64,000 bases of DNA from Streptomyces sp. MUM 203J (GCF_022414595.1 NZ_JADWYO010000016.1:32367-96366); one strand, 5' to 3'. Shown: positions 43,663-52,748, counted from the stretch's first letter. The notes: generated from the letters alone by a model not told the origin. Made by a program: numbers and translations.

Positions 43663-45189
43663 TCACGGCGCCGCCGAGAGCGCCGGTTCGCGGGGGGCGG
43701 CCTCGGAGGTATCGGCGGCCTCGCCGGGCTCCGCGCCGCCCTCCACATGCTGTGCCGGACGTGAGGGAAGCGCGAACATCAGCAGGAACACCACGCCCAG
43801 CACCAGCGCCACCCAGCCGAGCGCCCCGGTGAACGCCTCCGCCACGGCGGCCCCGATCCCACTCGGCACGAAGACCACGGACACCAGGCCGAGCCCGAAC
43901 GCGTTACCCATCTGCATGACCGAGTTGACGATCCCGGAGGCCGACCCGGAGTGCTCGCGCGGCACGTCCGACAGCACCGCGTCGGTCAGCGGCGCCACGA
44001 CCAGGCCCATGCCCGTGCCCATCACCACCAGCGGCAGCGCCATCTGCCACGAGGTGATGCCCATGCCGTACCGGTCCGCCTCCCACATGTAGAGGCCGAT
44101 CCCGGCGATCATCGCCAGCGCACCTGCCTGGAGCACCTTCCGGCCGAAGCGCGGCACCAGTTTCTGCACCGAGACGCCCGCTGCCACGGACACCGCGATC
44201 GAGAACGGCACGCCCGTCAGCCCGGCCCGCAGCGCGCTCCAGCCCAGGCCGACCTGCATGTACAGCGTCCAGACCAGGAAGTAGATGCCGAGCCCGATGC
44301 CGAAGGTGAGCTGTACGGCCGTGCCCGCGGCGAAGCTCCGCACCCGGAACAGGGACAGCTCGACGAGCGGCGAGCCGTCCCGCCGGGCCTTGCGCTTCTC
44401 GTACGCGACGAAGCCGGCGAACACCGGAAGCGCGGTGGCCATCATCACGAAGCACCAGGCCGGCCAGTCCAGCTCGGCGCCCCGGGTGAGCGGGTACATC
44501 AGCAGCAGCATCGCGGCGACCGCGAGCACGACACCCGGCAGGTCGAGACGGAGCGCCTTCGGGGCCTTCGACTCGCTGATGAACGCCCGGCCCAGCAGCA
44601 GCGCGGCCAGTCCGACCGGCAGGTTGATGAGGAAGATCGGCCGCCAGGCCAGCCCGAACAGGTCCCACTCGATGAGCAACGCGCCCAGCAGGGGACCCGA
44701 CACCGCGCCGAGCCCGACGACGGCGCCGAACATGCCGAAGACCTTGCCGCGCTCGTGTGCCGGGAACGTGGCGTGCACGATCGACAGCACCTGCGGGACC
44801 ATCAGCGAGGCGGTCGCGCCCTGGAGGATGCGGGAGGCGACCAGCATCTCGGGGCTTCCGGCGAAGCCGCACAGCGCGGAGGCCACGGTGAAGCCCGCGA
44901 CGCCGATGAGGAACAGGCGCTTGCGGCCGTGGATGTCCCCGAGCCGGCCGCCGGTGATCAGCCCGGCGGCGAAGGCGAGAGCGTAACCGGCGGTGATCCA
45001 CTGGATGGCGCCGAAGCCCGCGCCGAGGTCCTGCCTGATCGCGGGGATGGCGATGTTGACGATCGTGACGTCGACCAGGTCCATGAAGGCGGCGGTCATG
45101 ACGATGGCGAGCGCGAACCAGCGGCGTCGGTCGGGTGCCGGGGTCCGCGGGGGCGCAGGGACGGGCTGCGGAGAGGTGTCGGAGGTCAT
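43663..45189 (-). CDS. DHA2-type MFS drug transporter
   Basis: The 508-residue, 14-helix transporter of the EmrB/QacA type has motif D (MDLVDVTIVNIAIPAI), motif A (GGRLGDIHGRKRLFLIG) and motif C (GAVVGLGAVSGPLLGALLI). It exports drugs or metabolites using protons. The Ala/Glu-rich C-terminal tail is cytoplasmic. ATG 45189 is used; ATG 45210 is an alternative that begins inside the divergent promoter. The adjacent WYL-type regulator probably controls it. Confidence 0.9.
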   Translation of the reverse strand: MTSDTSPQPVPAPPRTPAPDRRRWFALAIVMTAAFMDLVDVTIVNIAIPAIRQDLGAGFGAIQWITAGYALAFAAGLITGGRLGDIHGRKRLFLIGVAGFTVASALCGFAGSPEMLVASRILQGATASLMVPQVLSIVHATFPAHERGKVFGMFGAVVGLGAVSGPLLGALLIEWDLFGLAWRPIFLINLPVGLAALLLGRAFISESKAPKALRLDLPGVVLAVAAMLLLMYPLTRGAELDWPAWCFVMMATALPVFAGFVAYEKRKARRDGSPLVELSLFRVRSFAAGTAVQLTFGIGLGIYFLVWTLYMQVGLGWSALRAGLTGVPFSIAVSVAAGVSVQKLVPRFGRKVLQAGALAMIAGIGLYMWEADRYGMGITSWQMALPLVVMGTGMGLVVAPLTDAVLSDVPREHSGSASGIVNSVMQMGNAFGLGLVSVVFVPSGIGAAVAEAFTGALGWVALVLGVVFLLMFALPSRPAQHVEGGAEPGEAADTSEAAPREPALSAAP

Positions 45190-45199
45190 GCCGGAGAGA

Positions 45200-45231
45200 C
45201 TAGGCAGCATATAGGTCAGCTTCTGGCCTAG
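45200..45231. promoter_or_regulatory. CTAGGC/GCCTAG inverted repeat
   Basis: CTAGGC (45200-45205) and GCCTAG (45226-45231) face each other across an A/T-richer 20-base core (AGCATATAGGTCAGC) in the short MFS/WYL divergent gap. Candidate operator for the WYL regulator. Confidence 0.45.
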
Positions 45232-45252
45232 ATGCGCGGGATCCTGGATGCC

Positions 45253-46236
45253 ATGACGGACACGACATCTGCGCGTCTCACATCCGCACGTCTGCTGAAG
45301 CTGCTGTCCCTGCTCCAGACCCCGCGCGAATGGCCGGGCAGTGAGCTCGCCGAGCGGCTGGAGGTCAGCTCGCGCACGATCCGGCGGGACGTCGAGCGCC
45401 TTCGTGACCTCGGCTATCCGGTCGAGGCCACGAAGGGCGCGGTCGGCGGGTACCGGCTGGTCGCCGGTGCGGCGATGCCGCCGCTGCTGCTGGACGACGA
45501 GGAGGCCGTGGCCATCGCGGTGGGGCTGCGGGCCGGGGCGGGGCACGCCATCGAAGGCGTGGAGGAGGCGTCCGTACGGGCGCTGGCCAAGCTGGAGCAG
45601 GTGCTGCCGTCGCGGCTGCGGCACCGGGTCTCGACGCTGCAGAGCGCGACGCTGCCGTTGACGCGTGGCGACGGCGCGACGGTCGACGCCGGGACGCTCA
45701 CCGCGCTGGCGGCGGCCGTCACCGGGCGGGAGCGGCTGCGTTTCGGCTACCGGGCCGGGGACGGCGCCGAGTCGCGGCGCCAGGTGGAGCCGTACCGGCT
45801 GGTGTCGACCGGGTACCGCTGGTATCTCGTCGCGTACGACCTGGGGCGGGAGGACTGGCGGACGTTCCGGGTGGACCGGGTCGCGGACCCGTTCCCGACG
45901 GGCGCCCGGTTCACGCCGCGGGAGCTGCCGGGCGGGGACGCGGCGGAGCTGCTCGGTCAGTCGCTGCGGGGGCGGCATCCGTCGATGGACGTGGACGTGA
46001 CGTTCGCTGCGCCCGCCTCGTTCGTGGCGGCGCGGTTGCCTCCGTTCCTGGCGCCGGAGGCGACCGGGGAGGGGACCTGTCGGCTCCGGGCGCGGGTCGC
46101 GGACTCGGTGGAGTGGCTGGCCCTGCGGCTGGCGCTGGTGGACTGCGAGTTCGCGGTGCGGGGGCCGGATGTGCTGGTGGGGTACGTGGCAGGCCTGGGG
46201 GCGCGATTGGGTCGGGCGGCCGGGCAGGGCGGCTGA
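45253..46236 (+). CDS. YafY-like HTH/WYL-domain regulator
   Basis: The 327-residue protein has an HTH-11 domain (SARLLKLLSLLQTPREWPGSELAERLEVSSRTIRRDVERLRDLGYPVEATKGAVGGYRL) and a WYL ligand-binding domain (VEPYRLVSTGYRWYLVAYDLGREDWRTFRVDRV), then a WCX extension. Such proteins repress or activate divergent genes on binding a ligand or nucleic acid. ATG 45253 is preferred to 45232. Divergent from the MFS transporter. Confidence 0.9.
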   Translation: MTDTTSARLTSARLLKLLSLLQTPREWPGSELAERLEVSSRTIRRDVERLRDLGYPVEATKGAVGGYRLVAGAAMPPLLLDDEEAVAIAVGLRAGAGHAIEGVEEASVRALAKLEQVLPSRLRHRVSTLQSATLPLTRGDGATVDAGTLTALAAAVTGRERLRFGYRAGDGAESRRQVEPYRLVSTGYRWYLVAYDLGREDWRTFRVDRVADPFPTGARFTPRELPGGDAAELLGQSLRGRHPSMDVDVTFAAPASFVAARLPPFLAPEATGEGTCRLRARVADSVEWLALRLALVDCEFAVRGPDVLVGYVAGLGARLGRAAGQGG

Positions 46237-46314
46237 CGGCGTCACGCAGACGCCGGCAGCCGGCCACCGGGCGAGAGCGTCACGCGGACACCGGCAGCAC
46301 CCCGCACAGGGCGA

Positions 46315-46340
46315 CGCCCCGCCGGGGGGAGGGCGGGGCG
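46315..46340. terminator. hairpin between WYL regulator and hrdD
   Basis: CGCCCCGCC and GGCGGGGCG make a 9-bp stem with loop GGGGGGAG in the convergent gap. An imperfect 22-base repeat (GCGTCACGC-x-GAC-x-CCGGCAGC) occurs just before it at 46239 and 46276. Confidence 0.6.
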
Positions 46341-46407
46341 CCGCGGGCCACCGTCCCGCCCCAGGGGGGGGATCCGGGCAGGGCGGTGGGGTCGCGGGCG
46401 GCAGCCG

Positions 46408-47397
46408 TCAGGCCGCCGCGTCGAAGCCGGTGTCTCGGGCCAGGCGCTTCAGCTCCATCAGTGCGTGCTTCTCGATCTGGCGGATCCGCTCCCGGGTCAG
46501 GCCGTGCTCCTTGCCGACCTCCGTGAGCGTCCGCTCGCGGCCGTCCTCGATGCCGTACCGCATCCGGATGATGGACGCGGTGCGGTGGTCGAGCCGGTCG
46601 ATCAGGTCGTCGAGCTCCTCGCTGCGCAGCAGCGTGAGCACCGACTGTTCGGGCGACACCGCCGAGGTGTCCTCCAGCAGGTCACCGAACTGGGTCTCCC
46701 CCGCGTCGTCCACCGACATGTTCAGGGACACCGGGTCACGCGCCCAGTCCAGGACGTCGCCGACCCGCTCCGGGGTGGAGCTCAGCTCGCCGGCGATCTC
46801 CGCGGGCTCCGGGTCGCGGCCGTGCTCGCGGTTGAACTCGCGCTGCACCCGGCGGATCCGGCCCAGCTCCTCCACCAGGTGGACGGGGAGCCGGATCGTG
46901 CGCGACTGGTCGGCTATGGACCGGGTGATGGCCTGGCGGATCCACCACGTCGCGTACGTGGAGAACTTGAAGCCCTTGGTGTAGTCGAACTTCTCCACCG
47001 CGCGGACCAGACCGGCGTTGCCCTCCTGGATCAGGTCCAGCAGCGGCAGGCCGCTGCGCGGATAGCGGCGGGCCACAGCCACCACCAGCCGCAGGTTCGA
47101 GCGGATGAAGACGTCCTTGGCGCGCTCCCCCTCAGCGACCAGGAGCTCCAGCTCCTCGCGGGTCGCCCCGCCGGCGGGTGAGTCGATCTCGCCGTCCAGG
47201 ATCCGCTGGGCGTACACGCCGGCCTCGATGATCTGGGACAGCTCGACCTCCTTCGCGGCGTCGAGCAGCGGTGTCCGCGCGATCTCGTCGAGGTACATTC
47301 CGACCAGGTCGCGGTCCGCGATCTCCCCGCGAACGCTGTCTGCCCGCTCGGTCCCGGTGGTGGCGGACTTGTCACGGACGACGGCACGGGTTGCCAT
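46408..47397 (-). CDS. hrdD: RNA polymerase sigma factor HrdD (group 2)
   Basis: The 329-residue sigma factor lacks the long acidic N-terminus of HrdB. Region 1.2 (DLVGMYLDEIARTPLL), region 2 (NLRLVVAVARRYPRSGLPLLDLIQEGNAGLVRAVEKFDYTKGFKFSTYATWWIRQAI), region 3 and region 4 (RYGIEDGRERTLTEVGKEHGLTRERIRQIEKHALMELKRL) are all intact. Length and the surrounding order of genes point to HrdD rather than HrdA or HrdC. Not essential in S. coelicolor. ATG with GGGAG ahead. An exact sigma-R promoter lies 72-97 bases upstream. Confidence 0.92.
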   Translation of the reverse strand: MATRAVVRDKSATTGTERADSVRGEIADRDLVGMYLDEIARTPLLDAAKEVELSQIIEAGVYAQRILDGEIDSPAGGATREELELLVAEGERAKDVFIRSNLRLVVAVARRYPRSGLPLLDLIQEGNAGLVRAVEKFDYTKGFKFSTYATWWIRQAITRSIADQSRTIRLPVHLVEELGRIRRVQREFNREHGRDPEPAEIAGELSSTPERVGDVLDWARDPVSLNMSVDDAGETQFGDLLEDTSAVSPEQSVLTLLRSEELDDLIDRLDHRTASIIRMRYGIEDGRERTLTEVGKEHGLTRERIRQIEKHALMELKRLARDTGFDAAA

Positions 47398-47468
47398 GCG
47401 AGCTCCCTTGGCTGAGTAGGTCGCGACACCCTTCTCGGGTGCCCTGCATCACTGCATCCGTGGGAAAC

Positions 47469-47494
47469 AACGACTGGAATCCGGACAGAATTCC
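47469..47494 (-). promoter_or_regulatory. sigma-R type promoter of hrdD
   Basis: On the minus strand GGAAT (47494-47490) is followed by exactly 18 bases and GTT (47471-47469), the GGAAT-N18-GTT consensus of the disulfide-stress sigma factor. hrdD is a known sigma-R target in S. coelicolor. The expected start is about 65 bases before the ATG. Confidence 0.8.
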
Positions 47495-47833
47495 CATGCG
47501 GCGCATCTATTTCTGTGATCATGCAGTACCCTGTCCGGCCGCGGCCCTGCGGGACGACTTCCCCGCCCCTGAAGACGGCGTCGGCGGCGCGCGGGTTGCC
47601 CGGCTGCCGATCTCCCGCCTCCGCCCCTCCCGAACCGGGGTCCGCCCCCTCCGGGCCTCCTCCACGCGCACCGGGGTACCCCCGCCGGGCGGCCGGGAGG
47701 GCTCGCCCGCGGGCGTGGGCGAGCCCCCGAAGAATCGCGCCGGACCGGGACGCGCGGCCCAGGTCTCCCGACCCCCGCCCCATCCGCCTCAAGTCCCTTA
47801 CTCGACAAGGGTCTTCTACATAGGGTCCTCGGC

Positions 47834-48856
47834 ATGGACATCACGGGGACAACCTCGGGCGAGGACAGGACCGGCGTGCTCGACGAGGCGCTGGAGCGGC
47901 TGCACGACCGCGGGCCCGAGCGGGACGGCTGGCTCTCCAACCACGCGCCCATGGCCGTCGAGGCGCTCGTGCGGCATGGGCAGGCGTCACGGGTGCACCG
48001 GTGGCTGGACGGGTACAGCGCGAGGCTGGAGGACATGCCCGCCCTCCATGCGCGCGTGACGACCGAGAACTGGCCGGAGGCGCTGGGAGACCCGGTGCGG
48101 ATCGCGGACTGGGCCGGGTTCTTCGAGCGGGAGACGCGCGAGCGGCCCTGGCCGGAGGTGCTCGGCGAGTGGTGGCCCCGGCTGCTGCCGGGCATCGCGG
48201 GCGGCGCCACGCACCCGGTGATCCGGGTCGGCCACGCGGTGCGGACCCTGCTCGCCGGGGAGGAGACGGCGCCGCGTGTCACCGAGCTGGCCCACGCGCT
48301 CGGCTACTGGGCCGCCCGTCACGCCCCGCTCCCCCCGCTCACCGCCCTGGCCCCGGCCGCCGACGCGGCCACCGCACTCGACGCCGTGCCTGCCGTGCCC
48401 GACCAGAGCGGCGGCATCCGAGAACGCCTCGCCCAGCTGGCCGGCATACCCGCCTGGGGCACCGCGCCCGACCCCGACACCGCCCGTGAACGCCTCACCG
48501 ACCTCGTCGGCTCCGCCACCCGCTGGTACGGCACCCACGCGCACGGCTCGCCCGTCATGCTGGTCCACGCCGCGACCGCACCCAACGCGGTGCTGCGCAC
48601 CCTGCCCGCCCTGCCCCGCGAACTGTGGGCGCCCAGTCTGGGCGCGGCGTGGGCGGCGAGCGCGGCGGTGACCGCCGCGTACCGGCCGCAGAGCCCCGTC
48701 CCGTACGAACCGAAGGGCTCCCCGCACGCGGGTGAGGTGCTGGAACGGGCCGCCGCGCACGGCGACGAGCACGCCATCAAGTTCGCGGACACCGCCGTGG
48801 ATGCGGGTGATCCGGTCGCGCTCGGCGCCGCCCTGCGGGCCGTGGAGCTGATCTGA
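47834..48856 (+). CDS. questin oxidase-like (DUF4243) protein
   Basis: The 340-residue protein has the questin-oxidase-like pattern near its N-terminus: GWLSNHAPMAVEALVRHGQASRVHRWLDGYSARLE, followed by DPVRIADWAGFFERETRERPWPEVLGEWWPRLLPG and conserved His in GGATHPVIRVGHAVRTL. Fungal relatives perform oxidative ring cleavage in anthraquinone pathways; bacterial homologs are uncharacterised. The ATG follows TACATAGGGT closely, so the leader is very short or absent. Confidence 0.82.
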   Translation: MDITGTTSGEDRTGVLDEALERLHDRGPERDGWLSNHAPMAVEALVRHGQASRVHRWLDGYSARLEDMPALHARVTTENWPEALGDPVRIADWAGFFERETRERPWPEVLGEWWPRLLPGIAGGATHPVIRVGHAVRTLLAGEETAPRVTELAHALGYWAARHAPLPPLTALAPAADAATALDAVPAVPDQSGGIRERLAQLAGIPAWGTAPDPDTARERLTDLVGSATRWYGTHAHGSPVMLVHAATAPNAVLRTLPALPRELWAPSLGAAWAASAAVTAAYRPQSPVPYEPKGSPHAGEVLERAAAHGDEHAIKFADTAVDAGDPVALGAALRAVELI

Positions 48857-48876
48857 CCCGGCACACGGCCGCACCT

Positions 48877-49668
48877 TCAGCCGAACTGCACGGAGCGCTT
48901 CGCCAGGCCCATCCAGAAGCCCTCGATGACCCCGCGCGCCGAGCCCAGCTCACCCGCCGCGTCCGCCGCACCCAGCGTCACGAACAACGGCGCGAAGTGC
49001 TCGGTGCGCGGGTGGGCGAGCTTTCCGGCCGGGGCCTTGTGCTCGAAGTCGAGCAGCGCGTCGACGTCCCCGGCGGCGAGGGCCTCACGCCCCCAGGCAT
49101 CGAACTCGGCCGACCAGCCGGGCACCGCGCCGCCGTGCCGCAGCGCGGCCAGGTTGTGGGTGAAGAAGCCGCTGCCGACGATCAGCACGCCCTCCTCGCG
49201 CAGCGGTGCCAGTTTCCGCCCGATCTCCACGAGCCCGCCCGGATCCAGGGTCGGCAGGGAGACCTGAAGCACCGGTATGTCGGCGTCCGGGTACATCTCC
49301 ACCAGCGGGACATACGCCCCGTGGTCCAGGCCCCGGTCGGGCACGTCCTGCACGGGCGCACCCGGGGCGCGCAGCAGTTTGCGGACCGACTCCGCGAGCG
49401 CGGGCGCGCCGGGCGCCTCGTACCGCACCCGGTAGTAGTGCTCGGGGAAGCCCCAGAAGTCGTACACCAGCGGGATCGTCTCGGTGGCGCCGAGCGCCAG
49501 CGGGGCCTCCTCCCAGTGGGCGGAGACCATCAGGATCGCGGTCGGCCGGGGCAGCCCCGCGGACCAGGCGGCCAGCTCCGCGGGCCACACGGGGTCGTCG
49601 GCCAGCGGTGGGGCGCCGTGCGAGAGGTAGAGGGCGGGCATCCGCCCGGCAGGTATCACGCTCTTCAC
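48877..49668 (-). CDS. class III extradiol dioxygenase (DODA/YgiD-like)
   Basis: The 263-residue protein belongs to the LigB-type extradiol ring-cleavage family closest to 4,5-DOPA dioxygenase. Metal and catalytic His occur in YLSHGAPPLADD, LMVSAHWEEAPL, DHGAYVPLVEMYPDADIPVLQVSLP and GSGFFTHNL. It opens catechol-type rings. Starts possible are GTG 49668 (taken), GTG 49659 and ATG 49641, none with a strong ribosome site. It diverges by 46 bases from a MarR regulator, the usual arrangement for aromatic-responsive control. Confidence 0.88.
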   Translation of the reverse strand: MKSVIPAGRMPALYLSHGAPPLADDPVWPAELAAWSAGLPRPTAILMVSAHWEEAPLALGATETIPLVYDFWGFPEHYYRVRYEAPGAPALAESVRKLLRAPGAPVQDVPDRGLDHGAYVPLVEMYPDADIPVLQVSLPTLDPGGLVEIGRKLAPLREEGVLIVGSGFFTHNLAALRHGGAVPGWSAEFDAWGREALAAGDVDALLDFEHKAPAGKLAHPRTEHFAPLFVTLGAADAAGELGSARGVIEGFWMGLAKRSVQFG

Positions 49669-49683
49669 GGTAGCGCGATCTAG

Positions 49684-49695
49684 TTGAACCTTCAA
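49684..49695. promoter_or_regulatory. MarR operator candidate
   Basis: TTGAA-CC-TTCAA is a perfect dyad in the dioxygenase/MarR gap and overlaps the likely promoters of both genes (TTGAAC as -35 on either strand). Confidence 0.6.
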
Positions 49696-49714
49696 GAAGA
49701 AGTAGAGTGGATAT

Positions 49715-50218
49715 ATGAATGGTGCGTCCACCGACGAGCCGCGCTGGCTGACCGACCGCGAGCAGGACATCTGGCGTTCCTACCGGCACGCCACGACACT
49801 CCTGGAAGACCATCTCGACCGCCAGCTCCAGCGGGACGCCGGGATGCCCCACATCTATTACGGGCTCCTCGTCCAGCTCTCCCAGGCGCCGCGCCGCCGG
49901 ATGCGGATGACCGAGCTGGCCAAGGGCGCGAAGATCACGCGCTCGCGCCTCTCGCACGCCGTCGCACGCCTGGAGAAGAACGGGTGGGTGCGCCGCGAGG
50001 ACTGCCCCTCCGACAAGCGCGGCCAGAACGCGTACCTGACGGACGAGGGGTTCGAGGTGCTGAAGCGCAGCGCCCCCGGACATGTCGCCGCCGTACGGCA
50101 GGCCATCTTCGACCGGCTCAGTCCCGAGCAGGTCGAGCAGCTGGGCGAGATCATGCGCGTGATGACCGACGGCCTCCAGGAGTGCGACGCCAACGCGGAC
50201 CTGCCCTGGCTCCGCTGA
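49715..50218 (+). CDS. MarR family regulator
   Basis: The 167-residue winged-helix protein shows MTELAKGAKITRSRLSHAVARLEKNGWVRREDCPSDKRGQNAYLTDEGFEVL, the MarR recognition helix and DxR wing. It probably represses itself and the divergent dioxygenase until a phenolic ligand binds; its operator is likely the TTGAA/TTCAA dyad. ATG at 49715 after an A/T-rich leader (GTAGAGTGGATATATGA). Confidence 0.92.
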   Translation: MNGASTDEPRWLTDREQDIWRSYRHATTLLEDHLDRQLQRDAGMPHIYYGLLVQLSQAPRRRMRMTELAKGAKITRSRLSHAVARLEKNGWVRREDCPSDKRGQNAYLTDEGFEVLKRSAPGHVAAVRQAIFDRLSPEQVEQLGEIMRVMTDGLQECDANADLPWLR

Positions 50219-50252
50219 GCCGGGGCAGGTCCGGTCGGTCACCGCGTCACGT

Positions 50253-51785
50253 TCAGTGCGCCAGCACGGGGACCTTCACCTCGTCGCCCTCGTCCGGCGC
50301 CGCACCGGAGGCTCCGGGAGCACCGGCCCCGCCACCCGGGCGCCCCGCGGTGATCAGCGTCAGCGCGAGCGCCGCGGCCACCAGCAGGATGCCGACCGCC
50401 CACCAGATCGCGCTGGTGTAGCCCTCGACCATCGACTGGAACACGACCAGCTGCTTCGCCTGCGGTGTGGTCGCGGAGGCGGCGTGCGCCGTGACGTACG
50501 CGGTGGTCGCGGAGGCGGCGATCGTGTTGAGCAGCGCCGTACCGATCGCGCCGCCGACCTGCTGCGAGGTGTTCACCATCGCGGAGGCCACGCCCGCGTC
50601 ACGCGGCTCGACCCCGTGCGTCGCCAGGGACATCGCCGGCATGAACGCCGTGCCCATGCCGAGGCCCAGCAGCACCTGTGCGGGCAGGATCAGCCCGGCG
50701 TACGAGGAGTCGATCTCCAGCCCGGTCAGCAGCAGCATGCCGGCCGAGGCGGCCAGGAAGCCCGGGCCCATCAGCATGCGCGGCGGGACACGGGTCAGCA
50801 GGCGGGCGCCGATCTGCGTCGAGCCGACGATCATGCCCGCCACCATCGGCAGGAACGCGAAGCCGGTCTTCAGCGGCGAGTAGCCCTTCACCACCTGGAG
50901 GTAGTAGGTGAGGAAGAGGAACAGCCCGAACATCGCGATGATCGCGAGCCCGAGGGAGAGGTAGGCCCCGCCCCGGTTGCGCTCGGTCATCACGCGCAGC
51001 GGCAGCAGCGGGTGCTTGACCCGCGCTTCGACCAGCACGAACGCGGCGAGCAGCACCACCGACGCGCCGAACATCAGCAGCGTCCCGCCCTCGGTCCAGC
51101 CATGCCCCTCGGCACGGGTGAAGCCGTAGACCAGCGCGACCAGGCCCAGCGTGGACAGCACGACACCCGGTATGTCGAGCGGCGAGCGGTTGCGGGCCCC
51201 GGCGGGCTCGCGGATCACCAGGTACGCGCCGGCCGCGGCGATCACGGCGAACGGGATGTTGACGTAGAACGTCCAGCGCCAGTTCAGGTACTCGGTGAGG
51301 AAGCCGCCGAGGGTCAGTCCGATGGCGCTGCCGCCACCGGCGATGGCGCCGTAGATGCCGAACGCCTTGGCGCGCTCGCGGGTCTCGGTGAACATCACGG
51401 CGAGCAGCGACAGCGCGGCGGGCGCGAGCAGCGCGCCGAACACGCCCTGGAGGGCGCGGGACGCGAGCATCATCGTCTGACCGGTGGCCGCGCCGCCCAG
51501 GGCGGAGGCCGCGGCGAAGCCGAGCAGGCCGACGATGAAGGTCCGCCTGCGGCCCCAGAGGTCGGCCACCCGCCCGCCGAACAGCAGCAGTCCGCCGAAG
51601 GCCAGGGCGTAGGCGGTGATGACCCACTGCCGGTTCGCGTCCGAGATGTGGAGTTCCTGCTGGGCGGAGGGCAGTGCGATGTTCACGATGGTGGCGTCCA
51701 GCACGACCATCAACTGGGCCAGGGCGATGAAGACCAGCGCTTTCCAGCGCCTCGGATCAGGGACGGGTGAAGGAGGGAGAGACAT
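50253..51785 (-). CDS. EmrB/QacA-type MFS drug transporter
   Basis: The 510-residue, 14-helix proton-coupled efflux pump shows LMVVLDATIVNIALPSAQQEL (motif D), GGRVADLWGRRRTFIVG (motif A), LASRALQGVFGALLAPAALSLL and GGSAIGLTLGGFLTEYLNWRWTFYVNIPFAV. Lies 186 bases downstream of a TetR gene on the same strand, which is presumably its repressor. Three 9-bp direct repeats occupy the gap. ATG at 51785; only a weak GGCGG site precedes it. Confidence 0.92.
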   Translation of the reverse strand: MSLPPSPVPDPRRWKALVFIALAQLMVVLDATIVNIALPSAQQELHISDANRQWVITAYALAFGGLLLFGGRVADLWGRRRTFIVGLLGFAAASALGGAATGQTMMLASRALQGVFGALLAPAALSLLAVMFTETRERAKAFGIYGAIAGGGSAIGLTLGGFLTEYLNWRWTFYVNIPFAVIAAAGAYLVIREPAGARNRSPLDIPGVVLSTLGLVALVYGFTRAEGHGWTEGGTLLMFGASVVLLAAFVLVEARVKHPLLPLRVMTERNRGGAYLSLGLAIIAMFGLFLFLTYYLQVVKGYSPLKTGFAFLPMVAGMIVGSTQIGARLLTRVPPRMLMGPGFLAASAGMLLLTGLEIDSSYAGLILPAQVLLGLGMGTAFMPAMSLATHGVEPRDAGVASAMVNTSQQVGGAIGTALLNTIAASATTAYVTAHAASATTPQAKQLVVFQSMVEGYTSAIWWAVGILLVAAALALTLITAGRPGGGAGAPGASGAAPDEGDEVKVPVLAH

Positions 51786-51883
51786 GGGAGGAGCCGCCTA
51801 AGGGGTCGTCAAACAGGGTGAGGGGGCAGGAAGGGAGAAGTGAGGGAGAGGAGGAGCGGAAGAGGGCAGGGGAGACCGCGGAA

Positions 51884-51922
51884 GGCGTACGGCCGGGCGT
51901 ACGGCGTCCGTCAGGCGTACGG
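51884..51922. repeat. three GGCGTACGG direct repeats
   Basis: Exact copies start at 51884, 51896 and 51914, followed by degenerate ones (GTACGG, GGGCGT), between the TetR and MFS genes. They may be regulatory or slippage products. Confidence 0.5.
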
Positions 51923-51971
51923 CGTCACGACCCGCGTGTACGGTCGGGCGTGAGCCGTCGAACAGGAGTGA

Positions 51972-52682
51972 TCAGGCGTCAGCCGTACCCGCGCCTTCCC
52001 GCAAGGTCTCCAGGGTCACCGCGGTTCCTGGCAGCTCGGAGCGGGCCGGGGCCTCCAGCCCGTCGAGCAGCAGCTGCAGGTGGCGGTGGACGAGCCGTTC
52101 GATGCCCACCGCGCACGACGTACCGGGCAGCGGCCGGGTGAGATGGGAGACCGCGAGCAGCAGGTCACCGACCGCGACGTCGGGGCGCATCCGTCCGGCC
52201 TCCTGGGCCCGGCCGACGAGGCCCTCCACGGCCTCGGCCAACCGCTCGCGTGCGGCGACGAGTTCGGGGTGGTCATGGTCGAAGGTGCCGGACAGCATCG
52301 GACACAGGGCGCCGATCCGCTCGTCGGCCGCCTCGTGCGCGAAGCGCCGTACCGCCGCGAACGTGTCGGCCTCTTCGGCGGCGGCCCGTTCGGCCCGCTC
52401 CGTGGCGCGGGCCATGACCGAGAGGACGACCTCCCGCGCGAGGGCGGCCCGGTCGGGGAAGTGGCGGTAGAGCGTCGCGTTGCCGACCCCGGCCCGGCGT
52501 GCGATCTCGTCGAGCGGGACGTCCACCCCGTGCTCGACGAACATCTGGCGGCCGGCGGCGACGATCCGCTCCCGGTTGCGCAGGGCGTCGGCACGCGGGC
52601 GGGAGGCCCTGCGCGGGGCGCACGCCGGTGCGGCCGATTCGACCGGCTCGACCGGCTGGCTCGTACCCATGGCGTCGGCCAC
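51972..52682 (-). CDS. TetR family regulator of the adjacent MFS pump
   Basis: The 236-residue protein carries a TetR HTH (RERIVAAGRQMFVEHGVDVPLDEIARRAGVGNATLYRHFPDRAALAREV) and a helical effector domain with FAHEAADERIGALCPMLSGTF. GTG 52682 has AAAGGGG nine bases ahead; ATG 52670 is an alternative. Two dyad operators with the same core lie upstream, indicating autoregulation, and the MFS gene downstream is a probable target. Confidence 0.9.
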   Translation of the reverse strand: MADAMGTSQPVEPVESAAPACAPRRASRPRADALRNRERIVAAGRQMFVEHGVDVPLDEIARRAGVGNATLYRHFPDRAALAREVVLSVMARATERAERAAAEEADTFAAVRRFAHEAADERIGALCPMLSGTFDHDHPELVAARERLAEAVEGLVGRAQEAGRMRPDVAVGDLLLAVSHLTRPLPGTSCAVGIERLVHRHLQLLLDGLEAPARSELPGTAVTLETLREGAGTADA

Positions 52683-52707
52683 CGTCGTACACCCCTTTCC
52701 GTTCACG

Positions 52708-52730
52708 AACCGGGGAACCGTTCCCCGGTT
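52708..52730 (-). promoter_or_regulatory. TetR operator O1
   Basis: AACCGGGGAA and TTCCCCGGTT flank CCG: a perfect 10+10 dyad 25 bases before the tetR start. Confidence 0.75.
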
Positions 52731-52748
52731 AGTCAGGACAGTAGTCCA

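Noticed and set aside
43663..46245. 860-codon frame as a fusion of MFS with an upstream domain
   Set aside because: The upstream 350 residues are the antisense shadow of the WYL regulator; the transporter starts at 45189.
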